Of a DNA stretch of 64,000 nucleotides, positions 58,249 to 64,000 are shown piece after piece. Position 1 is the stretch's first letter. The number at the start of each line of letters is the position of its first letter. Location of the stretch: assembly GCA_019054805.1 (NCBI GenBank), contig JAHQIY010000004.1, positions 4,712,001 to 4,776,000 on the forward strand. The letters are read 5' to 3'. The DNA comes from Brachionus manjavacas (lineage: Eukaryota > Rotifera > Eurotatoria > Ploima > Brachionidae). Position numbers and translations under genes: made by a program. The notes below the pieces were generated by a model. The model saw only the letters and a list, made by a program, of their open reading frames with translations, was not told the DNA's origin and ran no database searches.

Positions 58249-58428
58249 TTTTTTTTATTTTTAAAAGAAAAAATATATAATTGTAAAAAATGATATTTTA
58301 TTTTTTTGATTAATTAAAAGAGTATTTATTGTCTTGAATTATCAGTAAGTAAAAAGTGACTAATTAAAAAATATCCTAGATATGTACAATTTTAAGAGTA
58401 TACTAATTTTTATCTTTCTACTTGAGAT

Positions 58429-59825
58429 CTAAAATTTTTTGCATAATTTTAATTTTCTTGATAATAAAAAGTTAGATAAATTATCACACACTGGATTGGT
58501 ACTAGCTAATGATCTTTTTTGAGGTTTTTGAAAAAAATTCAAAATTGATTTATTATTTTTATCATTAGCAACTGCACTTGCTAATTTTGATTGCTTTGGT
58601 TTAGTTTTTTTTTTACCAACATGATCATTTTCTTCTGTACAGTCAATTATTTCGTCATCACCATCATCATTTTCGTCAAAAGCGTCCGGCCTTTGGCCAA
58701 AAAAGTAAAGAAAAATTTCAAATTTTTATTTTGGCTTCAAAAGTACCATTTAACAGCAACACAAGATTTTTTTACTTTAATTCCTGCCGTAGACCAACTA
58801 AATCTTACCAATTTAACAAAGCCAAAAACATTGTTCAAATTTGAATCGAGAAATTTTTTAGTCAAAGGATCCCCAGGATAACCTGAGCCGTATTCTTTAT
58901 TAGAGCAATTTTCTCTAAAAATCCAGTTTTTTAGCAAATTATCTCTGGTCACCTTGGCACATATACTTGCAGCCGAAACACATGGATATAATGAATCAGC
59001 TTTTTTGGCCACTTTTATCTTAAGTTTAGGAAAACGTTTCGATAATTTAAGCTCGTATTTGTGGGGATCACCGACCGTGTCTAAATACACATGGGTTATA
59101 TTTAAATTTTCCTGGTTATACAATACATCGATCAAAGAAATAGCTGTATCATGAGATAACTCATTTAGATTGTATTTTATCCTAAAAAATAATAGGAATT
59201 AATTAAAGTTTAAAAAAAAATTATGATCAATTTACCTTCCTAACATGCCGGTAGAAATAGTGTTTGGAGAAAGAGATTTGACTGCAAATCCACATATTTT
59301 GTTCTCTTCGTTTATCTTCTCAAATATGCTCTCTCTGTCTTTTTCACTTAGTGACTTGGAATCTAATCGTAATGAATAAATAAAAAAATTTAAAAGTTTG
59401 TTGTTGTTAGTTATCTAATCTATAAGAAGTCATTATAATTTCAGTAATAAAAAGCAAAAAATTGATAAAAAATCTAAATTTCTACCAATTTTGATTCAAA
59501 AAATAAAATATTAAAATAATAAAATAAGATAATTTTTATCTAAATAATTTTTAGTTAAAAATTAAATTTACCTGCGCATTTCATTTCTTTTAGCTGTTTT
59601 TCTTTATCAACAGGGCAAAATAAAGCTCCATAAACCATCGGACCTAAAAATTGATTTTTTCAAAGAAATTTAGATGCTGATGTTTTTTAATTAACCTAAG
59701 ACAGGTCCTCGACCAGCTTCGTCAATTCCAAGACACAAATCAATGCCTTTAAAAGACTCTCTATCAAAATTGGATACAAATAAATGATCGTGTAGATTAT
59801 CTTCGATTGCTTTGGTAAAATCCAT
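58429..59825 (-). CDS. RNASEH2A: Ribonuclease H2 subunit A
   Basis: Catalytic subunit of RNase H2, which nicks at single ribonucleotides in DNA and degrades RNA-DNA hybrids in the nucleus. Exons 59825-59696, 59643-59572, 59362-59236, 59181-58747 and 58690-58429 (introns 52, 209, 54, 56 bp) give 341 aa. The active-site set is complete: D35-E36 in GIDEAGRG, D144 in VYLDTVGDP and D172 in [15 protein letters not shown]. The conserved DSK motif is at 68-70, [11 protein letters not shown] and VRFSWSTA follow. The last exon adds about 86 residues, longer than the human tail: an acidic stretch, a basic stretch, and NKSILNFF (301-308), which matches a PCNA-interacting box except for the first Gln. An acceptor TTTGCTTTAG ends 6 bases before the ATG. 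ASTE1 ends 110 bp upstream on the same strand. Confidence 0.94.
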
Positions 59826-59935
59826 TATTATCTAAAGCAAATTAAAATAATTCAATTTTAGTTGTTTTTTTTTGGGATCCAAATTCCAATTTAACTTAAT
59901 TTAAAATTTAAAAAATGAAAGAGATTTTTTTTTGA
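59826..59935 (-). promoter_or_regulatory. 110-bp ASTE1-RNASEH2A junction with acceptor
   Basis: Only 110 bp separate the ASTE1 stop from the RNASEH2A start on the same strand. In minus-strand sense it holds a T-rich tract and TTTAATTTGCTTTAG (AG at 59833-59832) just 6 bases before ATG. This is where a spliced-leader trans-splice site or the acceptor of a 5' UTR intron would lie. Confidence 0.4.
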
Positions 59936-62257
59936 TTATTTTTTTCTTTCAAATTTTTTATTTGAACTTTTGTTTCCTTGAGGATGAATTACTTCACCTT
60001 TTTTGAAAATTTGTTTAAAAAATGATTCCTTAATGCAAAAAGTCTCAGTAAAATAAAACAAAATTTCTTTATATAAACACTGGAAAAAACTTTGCCCGCC
60101 AAATATGTCTTCAATGAAAGCATCAGCATCAATTTTTTGATCGAGCTCTTCTTTGAAATTATGTATAAATGTTCCATTGAAAAAATAATTTAAATTGATT
60201 GTTTCCAAGTCTTTAGCAATAGTTGTAGAGTAAAAAATTGACAAATAAATGGCTTGAAATTCACTCAGACAATGAACTAGTTTTAAATTCAAAGACTTAT
60301 GATTTTTTCGATTTTTATGCACCACATTTTGAGTTAATATAATACTAAATTGATTCAATTGATTCCTCATATCCTTCAAATAAATATAATTTTTTTCATT
60401 TGAGGCCAAAAATTTCCTAATATTGCCAAAAATATCAGGCGTTGTGTCTTCTTGGATGGACAAAAATTCATTGATTAAATTTTCTTTATTTTCGAATACA
60501 GTCAAATTATCCACGTCTTTATTAGACATATCGGATTTGTTTATAAATAACTCATAAGCGGGATCGACAATTGCTGACTTTAAAAATGAAATTATAAAAG
60601 CCTTTAGAAAATTGGCATTTTTGCAGTCATGTAAAATGCTGTAATCTTGCTCAGTTTTTTCGGTATTGAGCCAAAAATAAATTATTGCCAATAAATTTTT
60701 AATTTTTTGGCTCATTTTTTTTTCTTTAAAATTATCCGATGTCAAATTAGAAATTATTTGATCATCTAACTTAAATAAATGTTTATAGATGAAACTTTTG
60801 TTCACTAAGTCTGGCCCAATGGATAAGAATAGCTCATTTTCTTCGCTTAGATTTACTTTGAATATGGACAGAGTACTTTGATCGCGTAGATATTCGTTAA
60901 TAATGACCGATTCCTCGGTTAAAGATTTGGGTTCATAGATTTTAAATATCAAAGTATAATAAAATTTTCTTATATTGATTGAACTTAAATAGCAGCTTGG
61001 CCAAGAAGGTATTTCAATTTGACAGCTGAACATGGTTTTACGATGCATTAGAACATCCAAACAATACCGAGTTGTTTCGAAGTGGACAAATTTTTTAATA
61101 AATTTAGCATCGATCAAACCTCCATTAAACGATGTGATTTCCATTGCCAAAATTTCTTCCTCCATATTCAAATTTTCTAATTTGAATTGAATATCTTGAC
61201 AAATTTTGCTCTTAAAATATTTTACCAAAGATGGCTTTTTACACAAATAATCTTGAATCGAATCATCAACAGCTTTTCTGACAAAATCATGCTGATCGCT
61301 TTTTATTAATTTTAACATCACACTAATACACTCAGTCGGACTTTCGAACTGAGACAGCCATCTGATTATTTTGAAATAAAAATTTTTCTTATTTTTTATG
61401 TAGCTTTGGGCTGTTTTTCCTATTCTTTTATTCCTTAAATTGTTATTGCTTGAGTCAAAGGAATTTATTAAGGATTTAAATAAAGATTTATCCACATAAT
61501 CATTTCCGCAAATCACTGCAAATATCGGAAGCATTTCTTTTCTGAAGCGAAAATTCTTTTCTATTTGCTTTTTGTTTATGTATTCGACAAAATTGTCTAT
61601 CTTGAATATGTAGGCCGGAATGTGGTAATCATTTAAAGCATCATTTTCCACCACTGATGAAAAGTAAAAATAGTCAAACAAAATGTATCCGTATTTTAAG
61701 TCGTAGACAAAAAAATCGCTGTCCAAACTTACAAGTGGACATTGAAGCTCATTGGCAAGACAAGCAAGGTCATAGTCGGCTTCAAAAGCGCACTGAAAAT
61801 GCTGAATTTCGAACTTACTCAGTAAATCGAGATAAATTTTGAATGATAAAATGGGAAGTAGATTTGAAAATATGTTGAATTTATTATTTATGAGAGATGT
61901 TAGATCGATTTTAGAGTCATTTCCTGCTAAATTTGACACGGAAAAAGCATTGTTAATGCGTTGGGAGGCACGTTTAAGCTGAGTTTTTATTTTTCGATCG
62001 GATTTTTCGCGTCCTCCGTCAAGCAAAAAAATGGCGTTTATTTTACATTTTTTTAATGAAAGAAAAATTTCGCTCAGTTTGTCTGCCAATTCGTCATAAT
62101 TACCACCATGGACGGATTGGAGACTGATAAGTGAGTGAACCTGATGTAAAAAACTATAGCCATCTATTAGAATGGTGCAGTTTTTAAGGTTGACCTGTTC
62201 CAATACTTGATCTAAAATTTCGCCATGCATAAAAGTGGTTAAACCAAGTATACCCAT
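59936..62257 (-). CDS. ASTE1: Asteroid homologue, XPG/FEN-like nuclease
   Basis: ASTE1 is a structure-specific nuclease of the XPG/FEN1 superfamily, implicated in vertebrates in shieldin-dependent double-strand break repair. A single 773-aa exon, slightly longer than human (about 680). The start MGILGLTTFM corresponds to the processed-type N-terminus of FEN nucleases. The N-terminal domain has CTILIDGYSFLHQ and NAIFLLDGG with metal-binding aspartates. The internal domain has CAFEADYDLACLA (E-A-D) and VSLDSDFFVYDL (D-S-D). IFAVICGNDYV completes the acidic core. The remaining half is a poorly conserved helical region as in other ASTE1 proteins, and the end is basic (NKSSNKKFERKK). All visible catalytic acids are present. 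It is first in a tight minus-strand series with RNASEH2A and the TIR gene. Confidence 0.92.
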   Translation of the reverse strand: MGILGLTTFMHGEILDQVLEQVNLKNCTILIDGYSFLHQVHSLISLQSVHGGNYDELADKLSEIFLSLKKCKINAIFLLDGGREKSDRKIKTQLKRASQRINNAFSVSNLAGNDSKIDLTSLINNKFNIFSNLLPILSFKIYLDLLSKFEIQHFQCAFEADYDLACLANELQCPLVSLDSDFFVYDLKYGYILFDYFYFSSVVENDALNDYHIPAYIFKIDNFVEYINKKQIEKNFRFRKEMLPIFAVICGNDYVDKSLFKSLINSFDSSNNNLRNKRIGKTAQSYIKNKKNFYFKIIRWLSQFESPTECISVMLKLIKSDQHDFVRKAVDDSIQDYLCKKPSLVKYFKSKICQDIQFKLENLNMEEEILAMEITSFNGGLIDAKFIKKFVHFETTRYCLDVLMHRKTMFSCQIEIPSWPSCYLSSINIRKFYYTLIFKIYEPKSLTEESVIINEYLRDQSTLSIFKVNLSEENELFLSIGPDLVNKSFIYKHLFKLDDQIISNLTSDNFKEKKMSQKIKNLLAIIYFWLNTEKTEQDYSILHDCKNANFLKAFIISFLKSAIVDPAYELFINKSDMSNKDVDNLTVFENKENLINEFLSIQEDTTPDIFGNIRKFLASNEKNYIYLKDMRNQLNQFSIILTQNVVHKNRKNHKSLNLKLVHCLSEFQAIYLSIFYSTTIAKDLETINLNYFFNGTFIHNFKEELDQKIDADAFIEDIFGGQSFFQCLYKEILFYFTETFCIKESFFKQIFKKGEVIHPQGNKSSNKKFERKK

Positions 62258-62920
62258 TTTTTTAAATTCTTTTTTAAATTTTTTTAATAAAAATATTGAT
62301 GAACGTGTGGTTCTTGATTTTTTTTGGTAGCAAGTTGCTTAATTTACATGACAAAATAATTTGAAAGTATTAGGCCTATTGTTTTAAAAATAGGAAATCA
62401 TGAATGACATCCTAATAAAAGTCATAGCTTTAACTTAAATTTTAAGGACTTTGACTTAAAATTGTTACTTTCTTTAACAATAACTCTAGTCACTATCCAT
62501 GTTTCAAAAAAAATTAAAGTTAGCATTGATGTATAAAATAAATCTCAAACAGACTACAAGTCTTTTTTTATAAATTTTTTAACAGTTTTAAATCATTTGA
62601 CTTAGTTTTAATTTCAATTTTAACTATTTTAAAATAAAAAATGGGCCACCTTTTAAAAAATTTAAAATATTTAAAAATCTGAACCCTCAAACTTTTTAAT
62701 CATAAATTATATTTGCTTTGATTTAATAATATTTTTAGGTTTTAGCCCGGAACTTTGCTTTAATTTCAATCTATTTAAATAAATAGAATTCTTATAATCA
62801 AAAATTTACAATTCGGCAAAATATCCGTATTTTATTTTAATTTTTACCAAAATTTTAGATTTAACTTCCGCTTTTTAGTCTAGAAATTACGATATAAAAA
62901 CAATTTATTAAACCAACATT
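62258..62920. other. ASTE1 upstream region, AT-rich
   Basis: About 660 bp containing the ASTE1 promoter. AT-rich; no gene or clear regulatory motif recognised. Confidence 0.45.
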
Positions 62921-63149
62921 GAGGGTGAAAAAATCTTCAAAATATCTCTGCAATACGGGGCGAATGTCTTAACCCTTTCATTAAAAAAAGGGACCGGTTT
63001 CGACTGGGTAATAAATTCAGTATAGAAGATCAGCTCTATGCGGGACATATGTGCCAGGTCGGACCCGTTGCTCAAAAAGTTACTAGAAAAGGAGATGAGC
63101 ACCTTCCCATTATCAGCTAGGATAGAGAAAAGACAATTTTTATTAATTA
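62921..63149 (-). repeat. Dispersed GC-richer repeat, copy B
   Basis: Reverse-complement relative of 51106-51287. On the minus strand it has CTATCCTAGCTGATAATGGG, GTGCTCATCTCCTTTTC, TTTTTGAGCAACGG and ATTACCCAGTCGAAACCGGT CC in the same order. The copy continues about 60 bp further with ACATTCGCCCCGTATTGCAG. It lies directly left of the pogo element. Confidence 0.7.
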
Positions 63150-63160
63150 TAATCTATATA

Positions 63161-63852
63161 CAGTGAATTCTCGATTATCGAGACTCGTTTGGGAAACAAA
63201 AATATTAGTCTCGATAATTCTGTCTCTTTATTCGATATTCGAGACTTTTTCAATTTTAAATAAAAGTCTCGAAAATTTTTATATAAAAATATTATTAAAA
63301 AAAAAAATAAAAAATTTAAAGTATATTATACAAATTAATATCATTTAGATTCAAAATCAAAAAATGAAGTTATCAATTTTTGAGATTTGTTTGTTTCTAG
63401 TTATATGTTTGAAACCAAATTTTTTGGCAAACTTAGCAGCAATTAAAACATGAGTCTCTTTTGGATTGGCTTTAGCATATTGAACTATTTCAATTTTTTG
63501 TGAAATGTTTAAACGTTTCTTTTCAAGATTCATTTTGAAAATTAATACCAAAGAATAAAAGAAATAAAAATGGTGCTTTTAATTATCAATTTTTCGATAT
63601 AACATAGAAAATTGACATTTGAAAAAATATTCAATAAGACATAATTTAGGTCTCGAAAATTAAGCAAACTTTACATTAAAAGTCTCAGTTTTATTATAAA
63701 ATATGGTCTCGATAATAAAAAAATTATCGAGACTCGAGTCTCGATAATCAATTTTTTTTACGTGTAAAAGGATTTAATAAAGGGAAACAAAAATTTATAT
63801 AAAAAGTCTCGAGTCTCGATAATCATGGGTCTCGATAATCGAGAATTCACTG
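63161..63852. mobile_element. pogo/Tigger-type element, internally deleted
   Basis: A 692-bp element flanked by TA (63159-63160 and 63853-63854). The first 24 bases, CAGTGAATTCTCGATTATCG AGAC, are repeated exactly in inverse at the right end. CAGTG-type ends with TA targets and TCG-rich repeats are typical of pogo/Tigger. Inside and near both ends are many copies of GTCTCGATAAT or GTCTCGA-like units in both orientations (for example 63214, 63651, 63705, 63726, 63806, 63830). The only coding remnant is the transposase DNA-binding domain on the minus strand. It is non-autonomous. Confidence 0.88.
63357..63533 (-). pseudogene. pogo transposase N-terminus (CENP-B-type HTH)
   Basis: 58 codons from ATG 63533-63531 to TGA 63359-63357: starts MNLEKKRLNISQKIEIVQYA, then KANPKETHVLIAAKFAKKFG, then diverges to a short end. 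The K-R-x-x-x-S-x-x-x-K-x-x-I-V/I start with two helices is the CENP-B N-terminal/psq-type helix-turn-helix by which pogo transposases bind their ends. The rest of the transposase, including the DDE domain, is deleted. The peptide is probably a relic, though an expressed DNA-binding fragment is conceivable. Confidence 0.7.
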
Positions 63853-64000
63853 TAGTATTGAATTTTTGAAAAATTGCAGATTTTCAAAAAATGTTTAAAA
63901 CAGTACAAAATTCTAATTTACCTTTTTTAATATTAAATATTAAAAATAATATTTCATTTATGTAATTTTTAAAAAAATAATTATTACAAAATTAAAAAAG

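Noticed and set aside
58591..58881. Plus-strand 96-codon frame
   Set aside because: Antisense to the last two RNASEH2A exons, whose frame and splice sites are well supported.
61657..61842. Plus-strand frame inside ASTE1
   Set aside because: Antisense shadow of the catalytic region of ASTE1.
63161..63852. Repeated TCTCGATAAT units as a CRISPR-like array
   Set aside because: Units occur in both orientations at irregular spacing inside a transposon with TA targets; the DNA is eukaryotic.

Overview
This 64 kb window is animal nuclear DNA. It is very AT-rich, with long A/T runs between genes. Most introns are tiny (about 43-70 bp, GT-AG), but a few are very long. The gene set is metazoan: an innexin gap-junction gene (a protostome-type family), nucleoplasmin, mitochondrial HSP70, an ankyrin/SOCS-box protein, ACSS3, FANK1, ASTE1 and RNase H2 subunit A. 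An AT-rich spiralian or gnathiferan such as a monogonont rotifer (Brachionus-like) would fit. That assignment is inference from composition, intron style and gene content, not a database match.

Layout. 0-2.4 kb: nucleoplasmin-like and innexin genes, both on the minus strand. 2.4-10.9 kb: gene-poor, with one orphan coding exon (minus, 8.4-8.55 kb). 10.96-14.8 kb: a serine-rich protein of unknown function with a 2.4 kb intron. 15.7-16.4 kb: a single-exon charged, helical protein. 16.4-23.6 kb: a transposon graveyard with a complete but dead hAT element carrying its target-site duplication, an intron-bearing KRBA2-like integrase pseudogene, a small inverted-repeat element and a MULE C-terminal relic. 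23.6-25.7 kb: mortalin (HSPA9). 25.7-37.5 kb: a LINE reverse-transcriptase fragment, a foldback element, a mariner relic and one orphan pair of exons at 30.3 kb. 37.6-41.1 kb: a 744-aa two-exon gene of unknown function. 41.8-42.7 kb: a MULE with inverted repeats and AT-hook tail. 44.5-46.1 kb (minus) and 46.66-54.8 kb (plus): a divergent pair, ASB-like and ACSS3. ACSS3 carries a 5.6 kb intron full of repeats. 55.2-57.1 kb: FANK1. 57.8-62.3 kb: a tight minus-strand series, ASTE1 > RNASEH2A > stand-alone TIR protein, with gaps of only 110 and 180 bp. 62.9-63.85 kb: a dispersed repeat and a pogo/Tigger-derived element with many TCTCGATAAT sites.

How the genes work together. Most are unrelated housekeeping or tissue genes. 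The exception is the ASTE1-RNASEH2A-TIR series: two nucleic-acid-processing enzymes and a possible NAD-consuming TIR protein, close enough to share transcription. RNASEH2A has an unusual C-terminal tail with a PCNA-box-like motif. Exon models were built by eye from splice sites, reading phase and family similarity; none was tested with transcripts.
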